The notes: generated by a model from the sequence alone, not told the origin. Shown: positions 1 to 11,602, counted from the first letter of the stretch. The stretch is 64,000 nt of DNA from GCA-2733415 sp965178655 (GCA_965178655.1 OZ238266.1:310001-374000); one strand, 5' to 3'. Translations and numbers: made by a program.

Positions 1-98
1 TAGATGGTATTTATACTGTTTTTTCAACACTATGGAAAAAATTATTCTTTTTTAGAAAAAAATAACATACAATAGACGACTACAACACACTATATAAG

Positions 99-1250
99 AT
101 GGACACACAAAATAAAAAAACAACAATACAACTGGATAATATTCATGATGCTATTGAAGACATTCGCCAAGGAAAAGTAATTATCGTTGTAGATGATGAA
201 GATCGCGAAAACGAAGGTGATTTTCTTGCTGCTGCAGAAAAAGTTACTCCTGAAATGATTAATTTCATGGCAACTCATGGGCGTGGTCTTATTTGTGCAC
301 CATTAACTGAGCAACGTTGCGAAGATTTAAAGTTAAACATGATGACTAGCAACAGTTCTGACCCTATGGAAACTGCTTTTACCATTTCGGTAGATTTAAA
401 CGGAAAAGGTGTTACTACAGGTATATCTGCTTCAGATCGTGCACAAACCATCTTAGCACTTATTGAAAACGACACCAAGCCGCAAGATTTAAATAGACCT
501 GGGCACATTTTTCCACTAAAGGCGAAAGAAGGTGGTGTATTACGTAGAACTGGCCACACTGAAGCTGCCATAGATTTTGCACGCTTAGCAGGACTACAAC
601 CTGCCGGAGTAATTGTTGAAATTATGAATGATGATGGTACAATGGCTCGCCTACCACAACTCATAGAGGTTGCTAAAAGGTTTGACTTAAAAATTGTTTC
701 TATAGAAGATTTAGTAGCCTATAGAATGGAGCATGATTCTTTAATTGAAAAGAAAGAAGACTTCGAAATTCAAACACGTTTCGGAACTTTTCGTTTAAGA
801 GCTTACAAACAAACCACCAATAACCAAGTGCATTTGGCATTAACAAAAGGTACTTGGAGTGCAGACGAAACAGTTCCTGTAAGAATTACATCTACCTTAG
901 TGAATAATGATATTTTAGACACCTTAACTTTTAATACCGATAAAAAGTTAGAAGATGTTTTTACACATATAAACGCTACCGGAAAAGGGGCTTATGTGTT
1001 TATTAATCAAGAAACCCAGTCGCTTAATATTGTAAGCCGCCTAGCAAAGCTTAAAACCAATCAAGAAGATGGAATTATTAGAGCTCCTAGACTAAAAATG
1101 GATGCTAAAGATTTTGGGATTGGCGCACAAATATTACACGATTTAGGTATACACAAACTTAGCATATTATCTAATAGTACACAGCAAAAACAAAAACGCG
1201 TAGGTATGATTGGATACGGATTAGAAATAAAAGAATACGTAAACTATTAA
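99..1250 (+). CDS. ribB: 3,4-dihydroxy-2-butanone 4-phosphate synthase with degenerate GTP cyclohydrolase II-like C-terminus
   Basis: Riboflavin pathway enzyme that converts ribulose 5-phosphate to 3,4-dihydroxy-2-butanone 4-phosphate in the cytosol. Residues ~10-205 are the DHBP synthase domain, with the acidic metal/substrate loop DDEDRENEGDF (about 32-42) and the HTEAAIDFARLAG stretch. Residues ~218-383 follow the GTP cyclohydrolase II fold (RFGTFRLRAY near its start, DFGIGAQILHDLGI near its end), but the zinc-cysteine segment and the GRGIG-type loop are replaced by unrelated residues, so this half should not open GTP. Total length matches bifunctional RibBA (about 400 aa). The ATG at 99 gives a normal N-terminus. 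The gene stands alone and ends at a strong terminator. DHBP synthase activity is secure; loss of the second activity is inferred from the missing ligands. Confidence 0.93.
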   Translation: MDTQNKKTTIQLDNIHDAIEDIRQGKVIIVVDDEDRENEGDFLAAAEKVTPEMINFMATHGRGLICAPLTEQRCEDLKLNMMTSNSSDPMETAFTISVDLNGKGVTTGISASDRAQTILALIENDTKPQDLNRPGHIFPLKAKEGGVLRRTGHTEAAIDFARLAGLQPAGVIVEIMNDDGTMARLPQLIEVAKRFDLKIVSIEDLVAYRMEHDSLIEKKEDFEIQTRFGTFRLRAYKQTTNNQVHLALTKGTWSADETVPVRITSTLVNNDILDTLTFNTDKKLEDVFTHINATGKGAYVFINQETQSLNIVSRLAKLKTNQEDGIIRAPRLKMDAKDFGIGAQILHDLGIHKLSILSNSTQQKQKRVGMIGYGLEIKEYVNY

Positions 1251-1265
1251 ACCAACATCTACTAC

Positions 1266-1308
1266 AAATAACAAAAGGGCTTCAGTAATTGAAGCCCTTT
1301 TGTTATTT
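1266..1308. terminator. Bidirectional intrinsic terminator between ribB and purM
   Basis: A perfect 18-bp inverted repeat (1266-1283 and 1291-1308) with a 7-nt loop. The GGGCTTC core is flanked by A-rich and T-rich arms, so it can terminate ribB on the plus strand and purM on the minus strand. The two genes converge here. Confidence 0.9.
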
Positions 1309-1322
1309 ATATTTAATTGATA

Positions 1323-2501
1323 TTAGTACTCAAACGTACCGTATTCACTTGTAATAGTTAACTTTTTAGACGTTGCTTCCGCTACACGACCAATGATCTT
1401 AGCATCAACATTAAACGATTTTGAGATATCAATAATTGCCTCTGCTACTTCTGGCTTTACATATAACTCCATTCTATGTCCGCAGTTAAATACTTGATAC
1501 ATTTCCTTCCAATCAGTTTTAGATTGTTCTTGTATTAATTTAAACAATGGTGGTATTGGAAACATATTGTCTTTTATAATATGTAAATCCTCTACAAAAT
1601 GAAGTATTTTAGTTTGTGCACCTCCCGAACAATGAATCATTCCGTGTACATCACTACTGTTATATTTTTCTAATATTGCCTTAATTATTGGCGCATATGT
1701 ACGTGTTGGCGATAATACTAATTTTCCTGCATCTAAAGGAGAATCTTCAACAGTATCAGTTAGTTTTACAGCTCCAGAATACACTAAATCTTCTGGTACT
1801 GCTGCATCAAAACTTTCTGGGTATTTTGTAGCTAAATATTTATGAAAAACATCATGTCTTGCAGATGTTAGTCCGTTAGACCCCATTCCACCGTTATACT
1901 CTTTTTCATAAGTTGCTTGTCCGAATGACTCTAAACCAACAATAACATCACCAGGAGTTATGTTTGCGTTATCAATAACATCACTACGTTTCATACGAGC
2001 AGTTACCGTAGAATCTACAATTATAGTACGCACCAAATCCCCCACATCGGCAGTTTCACCACCAGTGGAATGAATTGTTACTCCAAAACTTTTCAATTCT
2101 TTAATAAGCTCTTCAGTACCATTAATAATAGCCGATAAAACATCGCCTGTAATCAAGCTTTTATTACGGCCTATAGTAGATGATAGCATAATATTATCGG
2201 TTGCCCCTACACAAAGTAAGTCGTCAATATTCATAATTAGAGCATCTTGAGCAATACCTTTCCAAACAGAAACATCTCCAGTCTCTTTCCAATACATATA
2301 AGCCAATGATGATTTTGTTCCAGCACCATCTGCATGCATAATTAAGCAATACTCCTCGTCACCAGTTAAATGGTCTGGGACTATTTTACAAAACGCTTTA
2401 GGAAACACGCCTTTATCAACGTTTTTAATTGCATTGTGCACATCTTCTTTTGAAGCGGAAACACCACGTTGGCTATATCTTTTTGAAATTTCTGAACTCA
2501 T
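1323..2501 (-). CDS. purM: Phosphoribosylformylglycinamidine cyclo-ligase (AIR synthase), long Bacteroidota form
   Basis: Fifth step of de novo purine synthesis: ATP-dependent closure of FGAM to aminoimidazole ribonucleotide. The N-terminus has RYSQRGVSASKEDVHNAI, followed by the ATP-grasping motifs HADGAGTKSS (about 56-65) and STGGETADVGD (about 145-155), and VIVGLESFGQATYEKEYNGG. At 392 residues it is longer than the ~345-residue proteobacterial enzyme, which is the usual Bacteroidota length. It lies 48 bp downstream of guaB on the same strand, so a purine operon guaB-purM is likely. The assignment rests on motif recognition; the C-terminal FNCGHRMEL segment replaces the FNMGIGM-like motif of the proteobacterial enzyme. 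Confidence 0.88.
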   Translation of the reverse strand: MSSEISKRYSQRGVSASKEDVHNAIKNVDKGVFPKAFCKIVPDHLTGDEEYCLIMHADGAGTKSSLAYMYWKETGDVSVWKGIAQDALIMNIDDLLCVGATDNIMLSSTIGRNKSLITGDVLSAIINGTEELIKELKSFGVTIHSTGGETADVGDLVRTIIVDSTVTARMKRSDVIDNANITPGDVIVGLESFGQATYEKEYNGGMGSNGLTSARHDVFHKYLATKYPESFDAAVPEDLVYSGAVKLTDTVEDSPLDAGKLVLSPTRTYAPIIKAILEKYNSSDVHGMIHCSGGAQTKILHFVEDLHIIKDNMFPIPPLFKLIQEQSKTDWKEMYQVFNCGHRMELYVKPEVAEAIIDISKSFNVDAKIIGRVAEATSKKLTITSEYGTFEY

Positions 2502-2549
2502 AGTATTTAGTCGTATATTTAGTGTAAAACACCAAGCTATTAGTATGGT

Positions 2550-4022
2550 TTATCTTGTGTAATTAGGAGCCTCCTTTGTGATTGTAACATCATGTGGGTG
2601 GCTTTCATTAATTCCTGATGCGGTAATTTTTACAAACCTACCTGTTTCTTTTAGGGTTTCAATATCTTTTGAACCACAGTATCCCATACCAGCACGTAAT
2701 CCGCCAATAAATTGATGAATACTTTCTTGTAATTCTCCTTTATATGGTACACGCCCTACAATTCCTTCTGGAACTAATTTTTTAATATCATCTTCTACAT
2801 CTTGAAAATAACGGTCTTTAGACCCTTTTTTCATAGCTTCAACAGAGCCCATGCCACGGTATGATTTAAATTTACGGCCTTGTAGTAAAATTGTTTCACC
2901 TGGAGATTCTTTTGTTCCTGCTAATAATGACCCAAGCATTACACAATCTGCTCCAGCGGCAATTGCCTTAGGTATATCTCCTGTAAATCTAATTCCACCA
3001 TCTGCAATTACAGGAACGCCTGAGCCTTTTATAGCTGCGGCAACCTCTAATACTGCTGAAAATTGTGGGTACCCAACTCCTGCAACAACACGTGTTGTAC
3101 ATATTGATCCTGGACCTATACCAACTTTTATGCCATCTGCCCCTGCTGCTACTAAATATTTAGCTGCTTCAGCAGTTGCTATATTACCAACAATAACATC
3201 TAATGTCGGGAATTTTTCTTTGACACTTTGTAATACCGAAACCACACCTTTGGTATGTCCGTGAGCAGTATCAATAATAACTGCATCTACACCTGCCTTA
3301 ACTAGTGCTTCTGTACGTGTTACAACATCTGCAGTAACTCCTAAAGCAGCGGCTACACGTAAACGACCAAATGAATCTTTATTTGCATTTGGCTTTAAAG
3401 TAACTTTAGTTATATCTCTAAAGGTAATTAGTCCTATTAGTTTATTTTCAGCATCGACAACTGGTAATTTTTCAATTTTATTTTCTTGTAAAATTCCTTC
3501 TGCTTCTTTTAAAGATGTGCCTTGTTTTGCTGTAACAAGGTTTGAGCTAGTCATTACTTCTGCAATTGCTCTAGCATTATTTTTTTCGAAACGTAAATCT
3601 CTGTTTGTTACTATTCCTATTAAAATACCTGAGTCATCAATAACTGGTATACCACCAATACGGTGCTCTCTCATATTATTTTTAGCATCAGCAACTGTAG
3701 CTGTTTTTGGAAGCGTAATTGGATCTAAAATCATTCCAGACTCTGAACGCTTTACTTTACGAACCTCATTGGCTTGTGCCTCTATAGTCATGTTTTTATG
3801 CAACACACCTATTCCTCCTTCACGAGCAATAGCAATAGCCATATCAGATTCTGTAACAGTATCCATTGCTGCAGAAATAATAGGGATATTAATAGTTATG
3901 TTTTTTGTGAATTTTGCCTGTATACTAACTTCTCTTGGAAGTATTTCAGAATATGCAGGAACTAATAGTACGTCGTCATAGGTAAGTCCTTCTCCTACAA
4001 TTTTGTTGTCATGTGTTGTCAT
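2550..4022 (-). CDS. guaB: Inosine-5'-monophosphate dehydrogenase
   Basis: Oxidises IMP to XMP with NAD+, the committed step to GMP. The 490-residue barrel protein carries two CBS domains (about 95-210) inserted after the first strands, the catalytic loop GIGPGSICTTR with the active-site cysteine, and the flap YRGMGSVEAM. I start it at 4022 (MTTHDNKIVGEG), not at the upstream ATG at 4049, because 4049 falls inside a perfect -7 promoter box (4047-4054) and a transcript from it would not carry that codon. Probably co-transcribed with purM downstream. Confidence 0.95.
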   Translation of the reverse strand: MTTHDNKIVGEGLTYDDVLLVPAYSEILPREVSIQAKFTKNITINIPIISAAMDTVTESDMAIAIAREGGIGVLHKNMTIEAQANEVRKVKRSESGMILDPITLPKTATVADAKNNMREHRIGGIPVIDDSGILIGIVTNRDLRFEKNNARAIAEVMTSSNLVTAKQGTSLKEAEGILQENKIEKLPVVDAENKLIGLITFRDITKVTLKPNANKDSFGRLRVAAALGVTADVVTRTEALVKAGVDAVIIDTAHGHTKGVVSVLQSVKEKFPTLDVIVGNIATAEAAKYLVAAGADGIKVGIGPGSICTTRVVAGVGYPQFSAVLEVAAAIKGSGVPVIADGGIRFTGDIPKAIAAGADCVMLGSLLAGTKESPGETILLQGRKFKSYRGMGSVEAMKKGSKDRYFQDVEDDIKKLVPEGIVGRVPYKGELQESIHQFIGGLRAGMGYCGSKDIETLKETGRFVKITASGINESHPHDVTITKEAPNYTR

Positions 4023-4046
4023 AGTGCAATTAGTAATAATTGCGTG

Positions 4047-4054
4047 CAAATATA
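4047..4054 (-). promoter_or_regulatory. -7 promoter box of guaB
   Basis: On the minus strand this reads TATATTTG, a full match to the Bacteroidota -7 consensus TAnnTTTG. No clear TTG -33 element is seen at the expected spacing. It lies 25 bp upstream of the chosen guaB start. Confidence 0.55.
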
Positions 4055-4186
4055 GTTAAATTTTATGTGATTATTAGCGTTAAAACCAATTATCTACCTA
4101 AAGTAATATAAACCGATTGGAGTTACCTATTACCTAAAAGAACAATATTCATCTAACCTTAGCAGTTATACTTTACTAAGTACAAA

Positions 4187-4333
4187 CTAATTTTTAGACA
4201 CAACAATAGTCATGCCTTTAAGTTCAACTACATGTTGCATTTTTGAGTAGTTTAAAATAGTAGTTATTGTGTCTTTTTTAGGCTCTCTAATTGATTTTAT
4301 TAAAGATATTTTTTTAGTGTAAAGTTTTGGCAT
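4187..4333 (-). CDS. Small basic protein downstream of the ECF sigma gene
   Basis: A 48-codon open frame, ATG at 4333 to TAG at 4187, beginning MPKLYTKKISLIKSIREPKK. It starts 50 bp after the sigma factor stop on the same strand, in the only gap of the guaB-sigma interval that could hold a gene. The product is lysine-rich with no membrane segment and no recognised domain. The KxxSLIKSIREPKKDTI pattern resembles short flavobacterial hypothetical proteins I have some memory of, but I cannot verify that here. It could be a small partner of the sigma factor or a chance frame. Confidence 0.45.
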   Translation of the reverse strand: MPKLYTKKISLIKSIREPKKDTITTILNYSKMQHVVELKGMTIVVSKN

Positions 4334-4383
4334 ATAAAATATAGTTATTTAATACTATAACGCACACTTTACAGTTTTAGTAT

Positions 4384-4971
4384 TTATGCTGTTAAACTAA
4401 TATGGTGTGTTGCCATTAATTTGCGCAAATTAATTATTGCGTATCGCATTCTTCCAAGTGCTGTATTGACACTAACATTTGTGTTTTCTGAAATTTCTTT
4501 AAAGCTCATGTCCTTATAAATTCGCATTAAAACCACTTCTTGCTGCTCTATAGGCAACATAGCTACTAACGCCTTTACATCGGATGCTATTTGTGCATTT
4601 ATTAGACTGTCTTCTATTGAAATATGCGAATCTTTTAGCATAGAGAAAATGTCAAAATCTTTGTCTTTAGATTCAAATTTTGGCATTCGATTCTTCTTTC
4701 TAAAATAATCAATAATAACATTATGCGCAATGCGCATTACCCAAGGCAAAAACTTACCTTCTTCATTGTACTTGCCTTTTTTTAAAGTATTTATAACCTT
4801 TATAAAGGTGTCTTGAAAAATATCTTCGGTAACATCTGCATCAAACACTTTTGAGTAAATAAAATTATATACTCGGCTTTTATGACGATGTACAAGTTTT
4901 GCTAAAGCATGTTCATTACCAGTAATATACTGACGTATTAAAATTGCATCGGAGGTAGTAGGATTTTTCAT
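4384..4971 (-). CDS. ECF-type RNA polymerase sigma factor (sigma-70 family, RpoE-like)
   Basis: Alternative sigma subunit that redirects RNA polymerase. Region 2 spans about 25-95, with DVTEDIFQDTFIKVINTL as the core-binding 2.2 helix and the -10-reading segment ending in RIAHNVIIDYFRKK. Region 4 lies at about 135-185 with the helix-turn-helix MSFKEISENTNVSVNTALGRMRYA. The 195-residue length is normal for the family. No anti-sigma factor with a membrane segment sits next to it; only a 48-residue ORF follows. An 11-bp perfect inverted repeat lies 32 bp upstream of the start and may regulate it. Its regulon cannot be read from the window. Confidence 0.9.
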   Translation of the reverse strand: MKNPTTSDAILIRQYITGNEHALAKLVHRHKSRVYNFIYSKVFDADVTEDIFQDTFIKVINTLKKGKYNEEGKFLPWVMRIAHNVIIDYFRKKNRMPKFESKDKDFDIFSMLKDSHISIEDSLINAQIASDVKALVAMLPIEQQEVVLMRIYKDMSFKEISENTNVSVNTALGRMRYAIINLRKLMATHHISLTA

Positions 4972-5002
4972 AACATTTCTATTTAAAAATTAAAAAAAAC
5001 AA

Positions 5003-5029
5003 TTATAAACAAAGGGGGTTTGTTTATAA
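5003..5029. promoter_or_regulatory. Perfect inverted repeat upstream of the sigma gene
   Basis: Arms TTATAAACAAA and TTTGTTTATAA (11 bp each) enclose a 5-nt G/C loop. In the minus-strand transcript it would fold into a hairpin followed by a U-rich run, so it could act as an attenuator in the sigma 5' leader or as a dimeric repressor site. Confidence 0.55.
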
Positions 5030-5210
5030 AACTTGGGGAAAAAGTAATGTTATAGTATAGGCGGTATAATTTAATTTGTTTCTCAAATATATATAAAAAA
5101 AACTTACAACACAGCATATTCATAAAATAACTTGTAACACGCTATGGTTTTATATTGCCATAATTTTACGTAATTTCGCAGGATAGCCCATCGCATAGCA
5201 TCTATAGAAA

Positions 5211-7994
5211 ATGACTGACATTAGTACTGTAAACCCAAAAGAAAACATCATAATTAAAGGAGCAAAACTCCACAACTTAAAGAATATTGATGTCGTTATT
5301 CCTAGAAATAAACTTGTCGTTATTACAGGTTTATCAGGGTCAGGGAAATCATCTTTAGCATTTGACACCTTGTATGCTGAGGGACAAAGGCGCTATGTAG
5401 AAAGTCTATCGTCTTATGCGCGTCAGTTTTTAGGGCGTTTACACAAACCAAATGTAGACTATATAAAAGGTATTGCCCCTGCAATTGCTATTGAGCAAAA
5501 AGTAAATTCTACCAATCCACGAAGCACAGTAGGTACTACTACAGAAATTTACGACTACCTAAAGCTTTTATTTGCACGGATAGGAAAAACATATTCTCCT
5601 ATTTCAAATAAAGAAGTCAAAAAAGACACCGTAACAGATGTTCTTAGTTTTATAAAACAAAGTAAAGACAAAGACAAACTTCTATTGCTCTCGCCAATCA
5701 TAGCGGACAAAAAACGGACAATTCCTCAAAAAATTAAAATTTTACAACAACAGGGGTTTTCCAGAATAAAAATTGATAATACTGTTATTAGAATTGAAAA
5801 TTTTGATGACACAACAAGCCTTAAAAAAATATTTTTAGTAGTAGATAGAATTATAAACAACTCAACGGACAATGACTTTTATAATCGTTTGGCAGATGCC
5901 ATACAAATTGCTTTCTATGAAGGAAAAGGATATTGTAGTATTGAAAACATTACCGCAAAGACAACCAAGTCTTTTAGTAATACATTTGAGCTTGATGGCA
6001 TCTCTTTTTTAGAACCAAACACACATTTATTTAGCTTTAACAACCCTTATGGCGCTTGCCCAAGTTGTGAAGGATATGGTACTATTGTTGGTATAGATAA
6101 AACATTGGTTATTCCAGACACGTCATTATCTATCTATGACGGCGCTGTTTTTGCATGGCGAGGAGACACCCTTAGCTCGTTTAAAAATGATCTTATAAAT
6201 AGTGCCTACAAATTTGATTTCCCTATACATAAACCTTATTTTGAACTATCAGAAGCGCAGCAAAAATTACTTTGGAGCGGGAACAAACATTTCATAGGAT
6301 TAGATGATTTTTTTAAATCACTAGAAGAAAAAAGTTATAAAATTCAAAACAGGGTACTGCTATCCAGATACCGCGGAAAAACATCTTGCCATACTTGTAA
6401 TGGAAAGCGTTTGCGACCGGAAGCAACATATATTAAAATAAATAATACAAGTATAACTGATTTAGTAGAGCTACCAATAAAAGATTTGGTTGCTTTTTTT
6501 AAAGACATACAACTCAATAAAAATGAACAAACAATCGGGAAACGACTGCTTACCGAGATTAACAATCGCTTGCAATACCTTTCAGATGTTGGATTAGACT
6601 ACTTAACATTAAACCGAAAATCAAACACACTCTCTGGTGGAGAGAGTCAGCGTATAAACCTAGCCACATCATTAGGTAGTAGTTTAGTGGGGTCTATGTA
6701 TATTTTAGATGAACCTAGCATTGGTTTACACCCAAAAGACACCGAAAAACTTATAAAAGTATTATTATCGCTTCGTGATTTAGGAAATACTGTTATTGTT
6801 GTAGAACATGATGAAGACATAATGAAAGCAGCCGATGAAATTATTGATATTGGCCCTGAAGCAGGAAGCTTTGGAGGGGAAGTTGTTGCTACTGGTTCTT
6901 ATAAAAAATTACTAAAATCTAATTCTTTAACAGCTCAATACTTAAACAATTCAATGCGTATTGAAGTCCCAAAAAAAAGGCGAACTTCAAAGAATTGTAT
7001 CACCATTACTGGGGCTCGAGAACATAACTTAAAAAACATAGATGTCACTTTCCCGTTAGACCAGCTTACTGTTATAACAGGCGTTTCAGGAAGTGGAAAA
7101 AGTACTTTAGTGCGTAACATATTATACCCAGCCCTACATAAAGAACTTGGTGGTTATGGCGTAAAAGCAGGAGAGTTTACTAATATTTCTGGAAGCTATA
7201 AACACATAAAAAGTATTGAGATTGTGGACCAAAACCCAATAGGACGGTCTTCCAGATCAAACCCTGTTACCTATATTAAAGCTTATGATGACATCAGAGC
7301 ATTGTTTGCAAGCCAACGAGTATCACGACTCAGAAACTATCAGGCCAAACATTTTTCGTTTAACGTAGATGGCGGACGTTGTGAAATTTGTAAAGGAGAA
7401 GGAGAAGTTACTATCGAAATGCAATTTATGGCAGATGTTCATATGGAATGCGAAGGATGCAAAGGAAAACGTTTTAAAAAGGAAGTTCTTGAAGTTTTAT
7501 TCTCCGGAAAATCAATTCATGATATCTTAAAAATGACTATTGATGACGCCTTACATTTTTTTAATGACAATGAGCAAGTAAAAATCAGTACTAAACTACA
7601 ACCCTTACAAGACGTAGGGTTGGGATATGTGCAACTCGGGCAATCATCATCTACACTGTCTGGAGGAGAAGCACAACGTATAAAGCTTGCTTCATTTTTA
7701 GGAAAAGGGAAAAGTAAAGACTCTGTATTATTTATTTTTGATGAACCAACTACAGGTTTACATTTTCATGATATTCAAAAGTTATTAAAATCATTTAATG
7801 CTTTAATCAACAAAGGTCACTCTATTTTTGTTATTGAACACAATTTAGACCTTATAAAATGTGCAGATTACATTATAGACTTAGGTCCTAAAGGTGGTGC
7901 GCTTGGAGGAACATTATTATGTGCTGATAATCCCGAAAACCTTATAAAATCTAAAGAATCTATTACAGCAAAATATCTAAGAGATAGTCTGTAA
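5211..7994 (+). CDS. uvrA: Excinuclease ABC subunit A
   Basis: DNA-damage recognition ATPase of nucleotide excision repair. It has two ABC modules: Walker A GLSGSGKS (about 40-47) with signature LSGGESQR near 475, and Walker A GVSGSGKS (about 620) with signature LSGGEAQR near 815. The C-terminal zinc module is intact (CEICKGEG and CEGCKGKR). In the first zinc module only CPSC is present: the upstream CxxC that normally precedes LEPRLFSFNNP is absent, the local sequence being FELDGISFLEPN. Length 927 aa, near the usual 940. It may be one of two UvrA paralogues common in Flavobacteriaceae. It converges on the rRNA operon. Confidence 0.95.
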   Translation: MTDISTVNPKENIIIKGAKLHNLKNIDVVIPRNKLVVITGLSGSGKSSLAFDTLYAEGQRRYVESLSSYARQFLGRLHKPNVDYIKGIAPAIAIEQKVNSTNPRSTVGTTTEIYDYLKLLFARIGKTYSPISNKEVKKDTVTDVLSFIKQSKDKDKLLLLSPIIADKKRTIPQKIKILQQQGFSRIKIDNTVIRIENFDDTTSLKKIFLVVDRIINNSTDNDFYNRLADAIQIAFYEGKGYCSIENITAKTTKSFSNTFELDGISFLEPNTHLFSFNNPYGACPSCEGYGTIVGIDKTLVIPDTSLSIYDGAVFAWRGDTLSSFKNDLINSAYKFDFPIHKPYFELSEAQQKLLWSGNKHFIGLDDFFKSLEEKSYKIQNRVLLSRYRGKTSCHTCNGKRLRPEATYIKINNTSITDLVELPIKDLVAFFKDIQLNKNEQTIGKRLLTEINNRLQYLSDVGLDYLTLNRKSNTLSGGESQRINLATSLGSSLVGSMYILDEPSIGLHPKDTEKLIKVLLSLRDLGNTVIVVEHDEDIMKAADEIIDIGPEAGSFGGEVVATGSYKKLLKSNSLTAQYLNNSMRIEVPKKRRTSKNCITITGAREHNLKNIDVTFPLDQLTVITGVSGSGKSTLVRNILYPALHKELGGYGVKAGEFTNISGSYKHIKSIEIVDQNPIGRSSRSNPVTYIKAYDDIRALFASQRVSRLRNYQAKHFSFNVDGGRCEICKGEGEVTIEMQFMADVHMECEGCKGKRFKKEVLEVLFSGKSIHDILKMTIDDALHFFNDNEQVKISTKLQPLQDVGLGYVQLGQSSSTLSGGEAQRIKLASFLGKGKSKDSVLFIFDEPTTGLHFHDIQKLLKSFNALINKGHSIFVIEHNLDLIKCADYIIDLGPKGGALGGTLLCADNPENLIKSKESITAKYLRDSL

Positions 7995-8091
7995 GCTAAT
8001 ACTCCCATCTTCTTAAAGCTTAAGGTAGTTTTCTAACATTACCACAAAATAATCCGTTATAACTCCATATTAATATTTTAAAAAAGGTCAA

Positions 8092-8127
8092 AAAAAAACC
8101 TCAATATCATATTGATATTGAGGTTTT
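8092..8127 (-). terminator. Intrinsic terminator of the rRNA operon
   Basis: Perfect 15-bp inverted repeat (8095-8109 and 8113-8127) with a 3-nt loop, immediately past the 5S 3' end. On the minus strand it runs into a row of eight U residues. Confidence 0.92.
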
Positions 8128-8130
8128 AAA

Positions 8131-8238
8131 GAAGGCGGCGACCTACTCTCCCACATAACTGCAGTACCATCGGCGCTAATGGGCTTAACTTCTCTGTTCG
8201 GAAAGGTAAGAGGTGAGCCCCATTGCTATAACCACCTT
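8131..8238 (-). rRNA. rrf: 5S ribosomal RNA
   Basis: The minus strand carries the flavobacterial 5S sequence: it begins AAGGTGGTTATAGC, contains the conserved TTCCGAACAGAGAAG loop region and ends with GTCGCCGCCTTC. Length is about 108 nt; the exact ends are estimated from family conservation. It is the last gene of the operon before the terminator. Confidence 0.93.
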
Positions 8239-8241
8239 ATA

Positions 8242-8304
8242 TTTTTAGGATTTAGTCTTTAGAGATTAGCGATTAGTTACTACTATTCGCTTTTCGCTAT
8301 TTTA
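8242..8304. repeat. Heptamer-phased degenerate repeat in the 23S-5S spacer
   Basis: Nine consecutive 7-bp words: five of form NNNTTAG (8242-8276), then TTACTAC, two of form TNTTCGC, and TATTTTA. The register stays at exactly 7 bp while three positions per word vary. It fills most of the transcribed spacer between 23S and 5S. Confidence 0.7.
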
Positions 8305-8337
8305 CTAACTCCTTACAGCTTAGCTGCTAATAAGTTA

Positions 8338-8349
8338 ACATATTGAGAT
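8338..8349. other. 3' arm of the 23S rRNA processing stem
   Basis: This 12-bp segment (ACATATTGAGAT) is the exact reverse complement of 11333-11344 on the other side of the 23S gene. Paired in the precursor, the two form the stem expected for RNase III release of pre-23S. Confidence 0.6.
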
Positions 8350-8384
8350 ATAAAAAACAGTTATTATAATAAGAAAAGAGCAAG

Positions 8385-11218
<2,834 letters not shown>

Positions 11219-11332
11219 TTGTACTTATTACCACACATACTATACAACGATGTATAATACGTATGCTCTATTATTCTTATTAAATTTGTTTGATAACTAG
11301 GTCCTAGCCCTAGCTATCGCTCGTGTTTTTTA

Positions 11333-11344
11333 ATCTCAATATGT
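11333..11344. other. 5' arm of the 23S rRNA processing stem
   Basis: ATCTCAATATGT, exact reverse complement of 8338-8349. It lies between tRNA-Ala and the 23S 5' end, where the pre-23S stem should begin. Confidence 0.6.
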
Positions 11345-11442
11345 CAATGAACGTTTTTCTCGTTAAAACAGCCCCTTATATTCTTTCAGATAATAATAAA
11401 AACATTACATCTTATTCAAATAATAAAAAACCTAAAGAATGG

Positions 11443-11516
11443 TGGAGAATATCGGAGTCGAACCGATGACCTCCTGCGTGCAAGGCAGGCGCTCTAGCCA
11501 GCTGAGCTAATCCCCC
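11443..11516 (-). tRNA. tRNA-Ala (TGC)
   Basis: Cloverleaf read on the minus strand: acceptor GGGGGAT pairs with ATTCTCC, anticodon stem CCTGC/GCAGG with loop CTTGCAC gives anticodon TGC, and the T loop has GGTTCGACTCC. The 3' CCA is encoded (11440-11442). It lies in the 16S-23S spacer downstream of tRNA-Ile. Confidence 0.97.
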
Positions 11517-11519
11517 ATT

Positions 11520-11561
11520 TATGAATCCAGAATTGTGAATTCAGAATTATGAATTATGAAT
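11520..11561. repeat. Heptamer array NNNGAAT in the inter-tRNA spacer
   Basis: Six back-to-back 7-bp words, each ending GAAT, with a variable first triplet (TAT, CCA, TGT, TCA, TAT, TAT). It abuts the 5' end of tRNA-Ala and is roughly complementary to the array at 11603-11644. Confidence 0.75.
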
Positions 11562-11602
11562 CCTCAACTTCTAAAATTTCCTAAATACTATATAATTGTT
11601 TA

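Noticed and set aside
5155..5178. Promoter for uvrA (TAATTTCG with an upstream TTG)
   Set aside because: Spacing is only 13 bp, outside the usual 19-21; not strong enough to annotate.
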